A stretch of 64,000 bases of DNA from Flavobacterium hungaricum (GTDB taxonomy: Bacteria; Bacteroidota; Bacteroidia; Flavobacteriales; Flavobacteriaceae), in contig NZ_PRDM01000002.1 in assembly GCF_015182285.1 (NCBI RefSeq), positions 248,001 to 312,000 on the forward strand, written 5' to 3'. Under the pieces are notes generated by a model. It was not told where the DNA came from. It saw only the letters and a program-made list of their open reading frames with translations, and made no database searches. Below are positions 35,345 to 44,261 of this stretch, piece after piece. Position 1 is the first letter of the stretch. Each line of letters starts with the position of its first letter. A program made the position numbers and the translations under genes.

Positions 35345-36412
35345 ATGAAGAAAATAATTATAACACTCGTAATCATAATCGCAGCTTTTTTCGGGATCAG
35401 CTACCTCTTAAATAAAAATAAAGCAGAAAATGAAGCGAAAACAGCTGTTGTAGCAGAAAAAAATGCTGCAGTTTCGGTAAAAGTAGCGACTGTAAAAACA
35501 GAAGATGTAAACTTAGGCTTTACTGCAAACGGAAACTTTGCACCAATTCAGGAATTAACTTTTTCTGCTGAAAAATCTGGAAAAGTAATAAGCGTTTTAG
35601 TAAAAGAAGGTGATTACGTTAGAGTAGGACAAACTCTTTTAACTGTAAGAGGCGACGTTATCAATGTAAGCGCACAGCAAGCTCAGGCAGTTTATCAAAA
35701 TGCAAAATCTGATTATGAGAGATATGAAAATGCTTTTAAAACTGGCGGTGTTACAAAACAACAATTAGATCAGGCAAAATTAGCTTTGACAAATGCTCAG
35801 TCTAACTTAACACAAGCAAATATTAATGTAGGTGATACTAAAGTTAAAGCTCCGATTAACGGATACATTAACAAAAAATATGTGGAACCAGGTTCTATTT
35901 TAGCTGGAATGCCTGCAACTGCTTTATTTGATATTGTAAATGTTTCTAAGTTAAAATTGACTGCTACAGTAAACGAAACTCAAGTAGCAAGTTTAAAATT
36001 AGGAAGCCAGGTAAACATTACAGCAAGCGTTTATCCTGATAAAAATTTCTCTGGAAAAATTACTTTCATTGCTTCAAAAGCAGATGCTTCTTTAAATTTC
36101 CCTGTTGAAATCGAAATTACAAATAATGCTAATAACGACTTAAAAGCAGGTATGTACGGAACAGCAAACTTTGGTTCTAACAACCAAAAACAAAACTTAA
36201 AAATTGTTCCAAGAAATGCTTTTGTTGGAAGTGTAAGCAGTAACGAAATCTTTGTTGTAGAGAATAATGTTGCTAAATTGAAAAAAGTTGTTGCTGGTAG
36301 AATTTTAGGTGATAAAGTTGAAATCATCAATGGTTTGAATGATGGAGAAGTTGTGATTGTTACAGGTCAAATCAACCTACAAGACGGAAATACAGTAGAA
36401 ATTATTAAGTAA
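35345..36412 (+). CDS. RND pump membrane-fusion protein (HlyD/AcrA type)
   Basis: 355 residues. One N-terminal helix (IIITLVIIIAAFFGISYLL), then the family order: barrel-sandwich part 1 (GKVISVLVKEGDYVRVGQTLLTV), an alpha hairpin (about 105-165), barrel-sandwich part 2 (VKAPINGYINKKYVEPGSIL), a beta-barrel domain and the membrane-proximal domain to the end. It links the RND pump to TolC. No lipobox; the anchor is the first helix. A 71-base repeat-bearing gap separates it from the pump gene. Confidence 0.92.
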   Translation: MKKIIITLVIIIAAFFGISYLLNKNKAENEAKTAVVAEKNAAVSVKVATVKTEDVNLGFTANGNFAPIQELTFSAEKSGKVISVLVKEGDYVRVGQTLLTVRGDVINVSAQQAQAVYQNAKSDYERYENAFKTGGVTKQQLDQAKLALTNAQSNLTQANINVGDTKVKAPINGYINKKYVEPGSILAGMPATALFDIVNVSKLKLTATVNETQVASLKLGSQVNITASVYPDKNFSGKITFIASKADASLNFPVEIEITNNANNDLKAGMYGTANFGSNNQKQNLKIVPRNAFVGSVSSNEIFVVENNVAKLKKVVAGRILGDKVEIINGLNDGEVVIVTGQINLQDGNTVEIIK

Positions 36413-36425
36413 TTTAAAGCATTAC

Positions 36426-36474
36426 GCTGTCAGCTGTAAGCCATAAGCTTATTGCCTAAAGCCTGTTGCCTAAA
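36426..36474. repeat. Seven 7-base units between adaptor and pump genes
   Basis: GCTGTCA, GCTGTAA, GCCATAA, GCTTATT, GCCTAAA, GCCTGTT, GCCTAAA: seven consecutive units sharing a GC start, the clearest 7-base phasing in the window. It ends 9 bases before the pump's ATG, near its ribosome binding site. Confidence 0.75.
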
Positions 36475-36483
36475 GCAAAAAAT

Positions 36484-39400
36484 ATGAAATTAGCCGAAAT
36501 ATCCATAAAACGTCCGTCGTTAGTAATTGTATTGTTTACAATTCTGATTCTAGGTGGATTGTTCAGTTACAGCCAATTAGGCTATGAGCTGATCCCAAAA
36601 TTTGAAACCAACGTTATTACGGTTTCTACTGTTTATCCAGGAGCTTCTCCTAGTGAGGTTGAAAATACCGTAACAAAAAAGATTGAAGATGCGATTGCAT
36701 CATTGGAAAATATTAAAAAGATTGACTCGAAATCTTATGAGAGTCTTTCGGTAGTATCAATTACATTGTTATCTACTGCGAATGTAGATATTTCGATGAA
36801 TGATGCACAGCGTAAAATCAATGCGATTTTGAGTGATCTGCCAGATGATGCCGATCCGCCGTCTTTGACTAAATTCTCTTTGAGCGATTTACCAATTATG
36901 ACCCTTGGTGCGAATGGTAAAATGGACGAGGCTGCTTTTTACGATTTGATCGATAAAAAGATTGCACCTGTTTTATCTCGTGTACAAGGTGTGGCGCAGG
37001 TAAATATTATTGGTGGTCAGGAACGTGAGATTCAGGTAAATCTTGATGCTGTTAAAATGCAGGGCTACGGACTTTCTGTTCCTCAGGTACAACAGACAAT
37101 TTTGACTTCAAATTTGGATTTCCCAACAGGAAATATCCAGACTCGTAACCAAAAAATCTTAATCCGTTTAGCGGGTAAATATAAAAATGTTGAGGAATTA
37201 AGAAACTTAGTGGTTTCTTCTCAAGATGGTATCCAGGTTCGTTTAGGAGATATCGCTGACGTTCAGGATACACAAAAACTTGCTGAGAAAATTGCGCGTG
37301 TAGATCAAAAAAGTGCGATTGTACTTCAAATTGTAAAACAATCAGATGCCAATGCTGTTGCGGTAAGTGAGCAGTTGATTAAAACAATCAAAACATTAGA
37401 GAGCGATTACAAATCGGCTCAATTAAAATTAGAAGTGGCAAAAGACAGTACAGTCTTTACACTTGAAGCAGCAGATTCTGTGGTACACGATTTATTAATC
37501 GCGGTTATTCTGGTAGCATTTGTAATGTTGTTCTTCTTGCACAGTATTAGAAACTCATTGATCGTAATGGTATCTATTCCGGCTTCTTTGATTGCGACAT
37601 TTATCGGTATTTATTTGTTAGGTTACACACTTAACTTGATGTCTTTACTAGGTTTATCTCTTGTTGTGGGTATTCTTGTGGATGATGCGATTGTGGTACT
37701 GGAGAATATTTACCGACATATGGAGATGGGTAAAAGCAAAATTCGTGCATCATATGACGGTACTGCAGAAATTGGTGGTACAGTAACTTCGATTACATTG
37801 GTAATTGTTGTGGTGTTCTTACCGATTGCAATGAGTACCGGTTTGGTATCTAACATTATTACACAATTCTGTGTTACGGTAATTATATCTACCATGTTCT
37901 CGTTATTGGCTTCATTTACAATTATTCCGTGGTTGTCTTCACGTTTTGGAAAATTGGAGCATATTGAAGGAAAAAATCTTTTCGGAAAAGTTATTCTTGG
38001 ATTTGAAAGCTATTTAACCCGTTTTACAGATTGGATTTCTAATTTATTAAACTGGTGTTTAGATCACTATTTTAAAACTATTGGAATTGTATTGGTAATG
38101 TTCTTCGGATCGATCTTCTGGTTAATGGGAGGCGGTTACATCGGAGGAGAGTTCTTTGCTTCTTCTGATAGTGGAGAGTTCTTAGTACAAATTGAGATGC
38201 CAAAAGACGCTTCGTTGGAGCAGACTAACTTTATGACGCAAAAAGCAGAAGCTTTCTTAAAAGGAGAGAAATATGTTTTCAGTCAGATTACAACGGTAGG
38301 ACAAACCAGTGAAGGTTTAGGAGCGGCGCAGGCAACTGCTTACAAAGCAGAGATCGATGTTAAAATGATCGAGCAAAAAGATCGTACAGATGATGCCAAC
38401 GTTTATGCTGCTAAAACAAAACGTAAACTAGAGAAAATATTAGTTGGAGCAAAAGTAAAAACAGTTCCAGTAGGTATTTTGGGTACTGCTGAAGACGCTA
38501 CTTTAGGTTTGATCGTAACAGGACCAAACGTAGAAAGCGCTATGAAATTTGCTAAAATGGCAGAGGCTGAATTACGCACAATTCCTGGAACAACTGAGAT
38601 TAAATTAACAGTTGAGGACGGAAACCCAGAGATCAACGTTCAGGTTGACAGAGATAAAATGGCTGCTTTAGGTTTGACACTTCAAACAGTTGGTTTAACC
38701 ATGCAGACAGCGTATAGCGGTAATACAGACGGTAAATTTAGAGCTGGTGAATACGAGTACGATATCAACATCAAATACAACGAATTTGATAGAAAAAATA
38801 TTACTGATGTTAGTAATTTGATTTTCGTAAACAATGCAGGGCAGCAGATTAAATTAAACCAATTTGCTACAATTACAGAAGGTTCTGGACCAAGTAAACT
38901 AGAGCGTAGAGATAAAACAGCTTCTGTAACTGTACAAGGTCAGAACGTTGGGGTGCCGGCAGGAACAATTGTTACGCAATGGCAGGAAAAACTAGATAAA
39001 TTGCAAAAACCAACCGGAGTAAATTACATCTGGGGTGGTGATCAAGAGAACCAATCTGAAGGTTTTGGTACTTTAGGAATTGCATTATTAGCGGCTATTA
39101 TTTTGGTTTACCTTGTAATGGTGGGTCTTTATGACAGTTTTGTTCACCCGTTTGTTGTATTGTTTGCGATTCCGCTTTCGTTTATCGGAGTTTTATTTGC
39201 ACTTGCTTTGACAAACAACACATTAAATATCTTTACAATTTTAGGGGTCATCATGTTGATTGGTCTGGTGTGTAAGAATGCGATCATGCTTGTCGACTAT
39301 ACCAACCAGCGAAGGGCGGCTGGAGAATCGATTAGAACGGCATTAATCCAGGCAAACCACGCTCGTTTACGTCCGATCTTGATGACAACAATTGCGATGG

Positions 39401-39660
39401 TATTTGGTATGTTCCCAATTGCATTGGCATCTGGAGCTGGAGCAGAATGGAAAAACGGATTGGCATGGGTAATTATCGGAGGTTTGATTTCATCATTATT
39501 CCTTACTTTGATCGTAGTGCCGGTAATCTATGATATTATGGAGAAAATTATTCGTAAGTTCTCTAAAGGAGAAAAAATCGATTACGAAGCTGAAATGGTT
39601 GCCGATTATGAGCATACAGAATTAAGCGAAGACGGTTTTAATCCGAAACATACACATTAA
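36484..39660 (+). CDS. RND multidrug efflux transporter (AcrB type)
   Basis: 1058 residues from the ATG at 36484 (MKLAEISIKRPSLVIVLFTI); an in-frame upstream start lies inside the 7-base repeats. Twelve-helix proton-driven pump of the hydrophobe/amphiphile type: first helix with IKRPS, large periplasmic loops (about 35-330 and 555-860), GLSLVVGILVDDAIVVLENIYRHME in helix 4 with the paired Asp of the proton relay, and the helix-10 Lys region (GLVCKNAIMLVDY). Operon partner of the TolC and HlyD genes upstream. The substrate is unknown. Confidence 0.94.
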   Translation: MKLAEISIKRPSLVIVLFTILILGGLFSYSQLGYELIPKFETNVITVSTVYPGASPSEVENTVTKKIEDAIASLENIKKIDSKSYESLSVVSITLLSTANVDISMNDAQRKINAILSDLPDDADPPSLTKFSLSDLPIMTLGANGKMDEAAFYDLIDKKIAPVLSRVQGVAQVNIIGGQEREIQVNLDAVKMQGYGLSVPQVQQTILTSNLDFPTGNIQTRNQKILIRLAGKYKNVEELRNLVVSSQDGIQVRLGDIADVQDTQKLAEKIARVDQKSAIVLQIVKQSDANAVAVSEQLIKTIKTLESDYKSAQLKLEVAKDSTVFTLEAADSVVHDLLIAVILVAFVMLFFLHSIRNSLIVMVSIPASLIATFIGIYLLGYTLNLMSLLGLSLVVGILVDDAIVVLENIYRHMEMGKSKIRASYDGTAEIGGTVTSITLVIVVVFLPIAMSTGLVSNIITQFCVTVIISTMFSLLASFTIIPWLSSRFGKLEHIEGKNLFGKVILGFESYLTRFTDWISNLLNWCLDHYFKTIGIVLVMFFGSIFWLMGGGYIGGEFFASSDSGEFLVQIEMPKDASLEQTNFMTQKAEAFLKGEKYVFSQITTVGQTSEGLGAAQATAYKAEIDVKMIEQKDRTDDANVYAAKTKRKLEKILVGAKVKTVPVGILGTAEDATLGLIVTGPNVESAMKFAKMAEAELRTIPGTTEIKLTVEDGNPEINVQVDRDKMAALGLTLQTVGLTMQTAYSGNTDGKFRAGEYEYDINIKYNEFDRKNITDVSNLIFVNNAGQQIKLNQFATITEGSGPSKLERRDKTASVTVQGQNVGVPAGTIVTQWQEKLDKLQKPTGVNYIWGGDQENQSEGFGTLGIALLAAIILVYLVMVGLYDSFVHPFVVLFAIPLSFIGVLFALALTNNTLNIFTILGVIMLIGLVCKNAIMLVDYTNQRRAAGESIRTALIQANHARLRPILMTTIAMVFGMFPIALASGAGAEWKNGLAWVIIGGLISSLFLTLIVVPVIYDIMEKIIRKFSKGEKIDYEAEMVADYEHTELSEDGFNPKHTH

Positions 39661-39719
39661 TTTTTGATTTGATTTTCAATAGTGAAATTCCAATTTCAAT
39701 TAGAATTTCACCAGACAAA

Positions 39720-39757
39720 AAATCCCAGATTCCTTTATTGGAATTTGGGATTTTTTA
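39720..39757 (+). terminator. Terminator of the efflux operon
   Basis: 13-bp stem AATCCCAGATTCC/GGAATTTGGGATT (39721-39733 with 39740-39752, one G-T pair), 6-base loop, then T6. Confidence 0.88.
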
Positions 39758-39805
39758 TTGTTAATTTAAAAAGATGTTTATTTGCATCATCTTACCAAAC
39801 TTACT

Positions 39806-41056
39806 ATGCGACAAAAAGATAAATCGGCGGCGATTGGTTTTATATTCATAACCATGTTAATTGACATTACAGGATGGGGAATTATTATTCCGGTTATCCC
39901 AAAATTGATTGAAGAGCTGATTCAAGGCGATATCAGCGAAGCGGCAAAAATTGGCGGCTGGTTAACTTTCGCGTATGCGATAACCCAATTTGTTTTTGCT
40001 CCCTTAATTGGAAATTTGAGTGATAAATTTGGAAGGAGACCAATTATATTAATCTCTCTTTTCGGATTTTCATTAGATTATATCTTACTTGCCTTTGCGC
40101 CGACAATTACGTGGCTTTTTATTGGAAGAATTATCGCTGGAGTAACTGGAGCAAGTATTACTACAGCCTCGGCTTATATTGCAGATGTGAGTACTCCCGA
40201 AAATAGAGCAAAAAACTTCGGATTAATTGGAGCTGCTTTTGGATTAGGATTTATAATCGGTCCTGTAATTGGAGGTCTTTTAGGTCAATATGGTTCAAGA
40301 GTTCCGTTTTACGCAGCGGCTGTTTTGTGTATGGTAAACTTTCTGTACGGATTTTTCATCTTGCCAGAATCACTTAAAAAAGAAAACAGAAGAGAATTTG
40401 ATTGGAAACGTGCCAATCCGATTGGAGCTATTTTAGGTTTAAAAAAACATCCTACTTTAATTGGATTAATTTCTGCCGTTTTTCTATTATATGTTGGAGG
40501 CCATGCAGTACAAAGCAATTGGAGTTTCTATACCATTTATCAATTTGGATGGGATGAAAAAATGATCGGAATCTCACTAGGAATAATTGGTTTGCTGATT
40601 GGCTTGGTACAAGGCGTTTTGATTCGCTGGATTAATCCAAAATTAGGAAATGAAAAAAGTATTTACACAGGTTTAGCATTGTACACAATCGGAATGTTTT
40701 TATTCGCTTTTGTTACAAAGGGCTGGTTCATCTTTATAATTTTAATTCCGTACTGTCTTGGCGGCATTGCAGGTCCTGCACTTCAATCTGTAATTTCGAG
40801 TAAAGTTTTGCCAAGTGAACAGGGAGAAATTCAGGGAACTTTAACCAGTTTAATGAGTGCTTCTGCGATTATTGGACCACCGATGATGGCCAACACTTTT
40901 TACTTTTTCACTCATGAAGACGCGCCTTTCAAATTTGCTGGAGCGCCATTTGTTCTGGGAGGCATTTTGATGTTATTAAGTACCTTTGTGGCTTATTTTT
41001 CATTGAAAAAACATACTGCTCCGAAAACAGAAATCTTAAAACAAGAAATAGAATAA
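39806..41056 (+). CDS. MFS exporter, Tet(A)-like
   Basis: 416 residues from the ATG at 39806 ([14 protein letters not shown]); the longer frame begins at a TTG upstream. Twelve predicted helices. The MFS signature [16 protein letters not shown] (loop 2-3, about residue 70-85) and the motif [14 protein letters not shown] of helix 5 are those of drug:H+ antiporters related to TetA. It has its own 5' region and a terminator on each side, so I treat it as a single-gene unit. Resistance to a particular drug cannot be read from the sequence. Confidence 0.88.
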   Translation: MRQKDKSAAIGFIFITMLIDITGWGIIIPVIPKLIEELIQGDISEAAKIGGWLTFAYAITQFVFAPLIGNLSDKFGRRPIILISLFGFSLDYILLAFAPTITWLFIGRIIAGVTGASITTASAYIADVSTPENRAKNFGLIGAAFGLGFIIGPVIGGLLGQYGSRVPFYAAAVLCMVNFLYGFFILPESLKKENRREFDWKRANPIGAILGLKKHPTLIGLISAVFLLYVGGHAVQSNWSFYTIYQFGWDEKMIGISLGIIGLLIGLVQGVLIRWINPKLGNEKSIYTGLALYTIGMFLFAFVTKGWFIFIILIPYCLGGIAGPALQSVISSKVLPSEQGEIQGTLTSLMSASAIIGPPMMANTFYFFTHEDAPFKFAGAPFVLGGILMLLSTFVAYFSLKKHTAPKTEILKQEIE

Positions 41057-41060
41057 ACAG

Positions 41061-41089
41061 AAAAAAGCCTTCATATTGAAGGCTTTTTT
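41061..41089. terminator. Bidirectional terminator
   Basis: AAAAAAGCCTTC-ATATT-GAAGGCTTTTTT: a perfect 12-bp stem with A and T runs, between the convergent MFS and retropepsin genes. Confidence 0.88.
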
Positions 41090-41128
41090 ATTGGAATTTC
41101 GATTTTTAAAATTTTTGGAATTTCCCTT

Positions 41129-41566
41129 TTATTTAAGGTACAAATAATGATTATAATAATCAATAATTGCTTTTCCCTCCAATAAAATATCTGCGCCAAT
41201 AATACCATGAACAGGTTTTGCTTTGTAAGATTCTAAAGCTTCATTGACATGAGAAAGATCAAAAATAACAATGCTGAAATTTTTACTTTTCCATTTTCCG
41301 AGTTCCAGCTTATTTTGAGAAGAAATCTGGGTCTCCATTCCCGTACCTCCAGCGCCAGAAGCTTTAGTTTTAGAGTTTTTTGCCGATAATTCAAAGCGTT
41401 CGATACTCTCAAAACCCACACACGTATTTGATGCTCCGGTATCTAAGATAAAAGTTCCTTTAATGCCATTGATTTTGGCTTTTATCTCTAGGTGCTGTGT
41501 TTTGGTAATTTTAAATTTTATTTTTTTGTACTTCTCAATTTTGAGAATTTCGTGAAGATTTTCCAT
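41129..41566 (-). CDS. Retropepsin-like aspartic protease (clan AA)
   Basis: 145 residues, one retropepsin-like lobe: GTFILDTGASNTCVGFES with the catalytic Asp42 (DTGA), an AGGTGMETQISSQNKLELG flap-like region, and HGIIGADILL as the hydrophobic-hydrophobic-Gly motif near the C-terminus. Such proteins work as dimers. No signal peptide, so it is cytoplasmic as read. Its ATG lies 32 bases inside the end of the CHAT gene, in another frame, so the two are translationally linked. Its target is unknown; the last gene of the CHAT cassette. Confidence 0.85.
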   Translation of the reverse strand: MENLHEILKIEKYKKIKFKITKTQHLEIKAKINGIKGTFILDTGASNTCVGFESIERFELSAKNSKTKASGAGGTGMETQISSQNKLELGKWKSKNFSIVIFDLSHVNEALESYKAKPVHGIIGADILLEGKAIIDYYNHYLYLK

Positions 41567-44168
41567 TTAGATATCGCTTGAAAACCAAAAATAAGCCAAT
41601 TATTACCAAAAAGCTAATGATATATAGGATATAATTGGGTGATTTTTCAGGAGTTTCAATACTTCCGTAATACACAAAAGCACTCCAATAATAAGGGGAT
41701 TTTTTTGCATTTGAAACGTTTTCATCTTTTAAAAAATCTCTTTTGGCATCGGATACCGCTTTTGAATAAGAAGAATTATGTTTGACATTTTTATAAAAAT
41801 AATCCATAAAAACAGAGGTCGTATAATCGTTTACATTCCACAATGAGAATAAAAGATTCCGCGCGCCCGCAAACTGAAAACCTCTTGCCACGCTCATCGC
41901 ACCTTCTGCTTTAAACAATTTTCCAATTCCCGTTTCGCAGGCACTTAAAACTACCAAATCGGGATTAAGCTGTAAGTTGTACAATTCAGAATACACGATT
42001 TCCTGATCGTAAAATTTGATGCTGGCCGGAGTTTCTAAATCGCCTGCCGACGCGTGCGTACTCAAATGAATAATCGATTTTCCAGCGGCATTATTTTTAA
42101 AATTTAAAAAAGTTGCACTTTCATTTTCAAAAAATTGTCCGTCAAAATTGTTTTTTATGGATTGCAATTCGTTCTTAGAAAAGCGAAGGGCATAATTGGT
42201 CTTTTCAAAAACAGGAAAGATCCCGACAACCGATTTTTTGTCATTCGAAAACGGGACAGCATTCAAATAAAAGTCGGCTGAATTAGTATACGCCAAATCA
42301 AAATCATTCAATACATAATGCATTTTAGCAAAGTTGGCTGTTTCAGATTCTTGGGTAATCAACGCCTCAAAAGGAAGAAAACCCAAAATACCATCGGGAA
42401 TTATAATGAGGTTTTTATGATGATGAGGTTTCGGAATTTCAAGTTCTTTGTAAATTTTATTTCCTAAACGATTGTAATTTTTAGGATTATCAGCAATTGT
42501 TTTCGCGTCGTTAAAATAATTTATAAAACCGACTAAATCAGTCAGACCTCTATGCTCTAAAGAAATGGAATAGAGTTTTATTTTTTTATTTTGAATAGTG
42601 AAATTATAGATCACATTCGATCCAAAAAAATACTCCACCAAAACAGCATTATCTTTTTCTAATTTGTCAAACAATTTTGTCAGTTCAAACGCATTTTGAG
42701 ATTTTGTGTTGGTTTTGGTGTCTTTAGATTTTAAAAGCAGCATCAATTCATTTTGCTTTTTGATCGCTTCATTGATTTTAGAAATATCCGCCAGCTCCAG
42801 TTTTTGCTGTTCTTTTAGAATTGTCGTATTCCAGTTTTGTAATTGCTGTAAAATCAGTTTTTGTTCTCTCGAAAGCGATGCCGCGTTCGAAAGATGACTT
42901 TTCAAAACGACCGATTTTGTCTGTTCCGAAAGCAAAAAAGCGCTTTCTAGATAACCCGGTTTTTTCTCTTTTTGATAAAGCAAATTATAGATTTCGATGC
43001 ATTTTTCAGTACGGTTTCGGTTTCTTATCTGCGTAATGATTTTAGAATTTTCATAAATTAAAATCGTTTGCAGCAACTCTTCGATATAAAACGAAAGCAT
43101 AAAACTCTTCAATGCATTTTGAGGTTTATTTTCGGCTGAATAAAGCGCAGCCTGTAAATCTAAAGCATCTAATAATACCGTTTCTGCATAAAGCGAATTT
43201 TGATTTGGAAGACTGTTTTTCGCATTATAATTCGGAATCAAAGTTTTAAAAACAGCTGAAATGTTTTGATTCGCCTCATTAATATTACCTTGTTTAAAAT
43301 TCAGAAAAGCAGTTTCGTAATACAGCTGTGCTATTTTTCTCGGTTCTTTGCTGGTAATTTTTTGAAATTCGATATTCGCTTTCACCAAATATTCCGAAGC
43401 CATTTTCAGATCGTTTTGTTCGATTTTTAGTTTGGCTAAATTTCGATAGGCATTCGCTAAAGTTTCGGATTGTGATTTGTCTTTTTTTAATAATGAAATG
43501 GTTTTCAAAAAAGAACTTTCGGCATTTTTCAGAGCATTATTTTTTACAACAAAACCAACATTGGTCAATACATAATTAGCGCCGAGATTATTGTATAAAA
43601 CACCTTTTTGCGTCGTCGAAAGTTTCTCAGTTTTAAGCGTTTTTTCGATTAAATCAATTGCTTTTTCAACATTTCCTGTGTTTTGGTACACATTGGATAA
43701 ATTGACAATGGCCGCCACTTTCTGCGTTTCATTTTTTTCTTCGCTGGAAATAAAATAGTATTGTTTAATGATATTTTCGGCGTTCTCATAATCGCCCAAA
43801 ATTGTGTATAAATTGCCTAAAGGTTTTAGACAATATTCAATTATATCATAGTTTTTGAGTTTTTTTTTCTGATAGAGCATCCAAGCCTTTTCATAGCTTT
43901 TTACCGCTTCTAAAGTCTGCCCAAACTGATTTTCAAAATAACCTTTGTTGCAGTTCAAAATAACAATAGCTAGTAATTCTTCGCTGCTTTTGGGTTTGGG
44001 ATTTTTCCAAAAATCATTTTCAGTCTGCGCTAAATTCGATAACGCTTCCGCGGAAGGCTGAGCAGTGAAAACATCAATTGCATTATAAATTTTTTCTTCC
44101 TGATTCTGACTAAAAACATTCAGACTCAGTAAAAAAAAGAGTAAACCATATAAGCGATATAAGTTCAT
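41535..44168 (-). CDS. Exported TPR-CHAT caspase-like protease with C-terminal anchor
   Basis: 877 residues. Signal peptide 1-20 (LLFFLLSLNVFSQ), about ten TPR-like helical hairpins (about 40-400: LGNLYTILGDYENAENII, LSNVYQNTGNVEKAIDLIEK, LYNNLGANYVL), a coiled region to about 490, then a CHAT domain with the His-Cys dyad: His705 in IIHLSTHASAG and Cys744 in LVVLSACETGIG. A helix at about 842-862 precedes a basic tail (KRYLNGKSSR), which by the positive-inside rule puts TPR and CHAT in the periplasm. CHAT proteases are caspase relatives. No known partner is certain; the adjacent sigma/anti-sigma pair suggests proteolytic signalling. Confidence 0.88.
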   Translation of the reverse strand: MNLYRLYGLLFFLLSLNVFSQNQEEKIYNAIDVFTAQPSAEALSNLAQTENDFWKNPKPKSSEELLAIVILNCNKGYFENQFGQTLEAVKSYEKAWMLYQKKKLKNYDIIEYCLKPLGNLYTILGDYENAENIIKQYYFISSEEKNETQKVAAIVNLSNVYQNTGNVEKAIDLIEKTLKTEKLSTTQKGVLYNNLGANYVLTNVGFVVKNNALKNAESSFLKTISLLKKDKSQSETLANAYRNLAKLKIEQNDLKMASEYLVKANIEFQKITSKEPRKIAQLYYETAFLNFKQGNINEANQNISAVFKTLIPNYNAKNSLPNQNSLYAETVLLDALDLQAALYSAENKPQNALKSFMLSFYIEELLQTILIYENSKIITQIRNRNRTEKCIEIYNLLYQKEKKPGYLESAFLLSEQTKSVVLKSHLSNAASLSREQKLILQQLQNWNTTILKEQQKLELADISKINEAIKKQNELMLLLKSKDTKTNTKSQNAFELTKLFDKLEKDNAVLVEYFFGSNVIYNFTIQNKKIKLYSISLEHRGLTDLVGFINYFNDAKTIADNPKNYNRLGNKIYKELEIPKPHHHKNLIIIPDGILGFLPFEALITQESETANFAKMHYVLNDFDLAYTNSADFYLNAVPFSNDKKSVVGIFPVFEKTNYALRFSKNELQSIKNNFDGQFFENESATFLNFKNNAAGKSIIHLSTHASAGDLETPASIKFYDQEIVYSELYNLQLNPDLVVLSACETGIGKLFKAEGAMSVARGFQFAGARNLLFSLWNVNDYTTSVFMDYFYKNVKHNSSYSKAVSDAKRDFLKDENVSNAKKSPYYWSAFVYYGSIETPEKSPNYILYIISFLVIIGLFLVFKRYLNGKSSRNSQN

Positions 44169-44191
44169 ATTATGAGTAATTTATAGCTTAA

Positions 44192-44250
44192 GATTTCCGC
44201 CGCGAATTCACGAATTTTCAATAATAATTCGTGAATTCGCGGCGGAAATC
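44192..44250. repeat. 25-bp perfect hairpin between PKD and CHAT genes
   Basis: The arms at 44192-44216 and 44226-44250 are exact reverse complements (GATTTCCGCCGCGAATTCACG...), with a 9-base loop. It is rich in G+C against an AT-rich background. There is no T run on the minus strand after it, so it is not an ordinary terminator; mRNA processing or attenuation before CHAT is more likely. AATTCGTGAATTCG-like repeats are, as I recall, frequent in Flavobacterium. Confidence 0.8.
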
Positions 44251-44261
44251 CACAATAAAAA

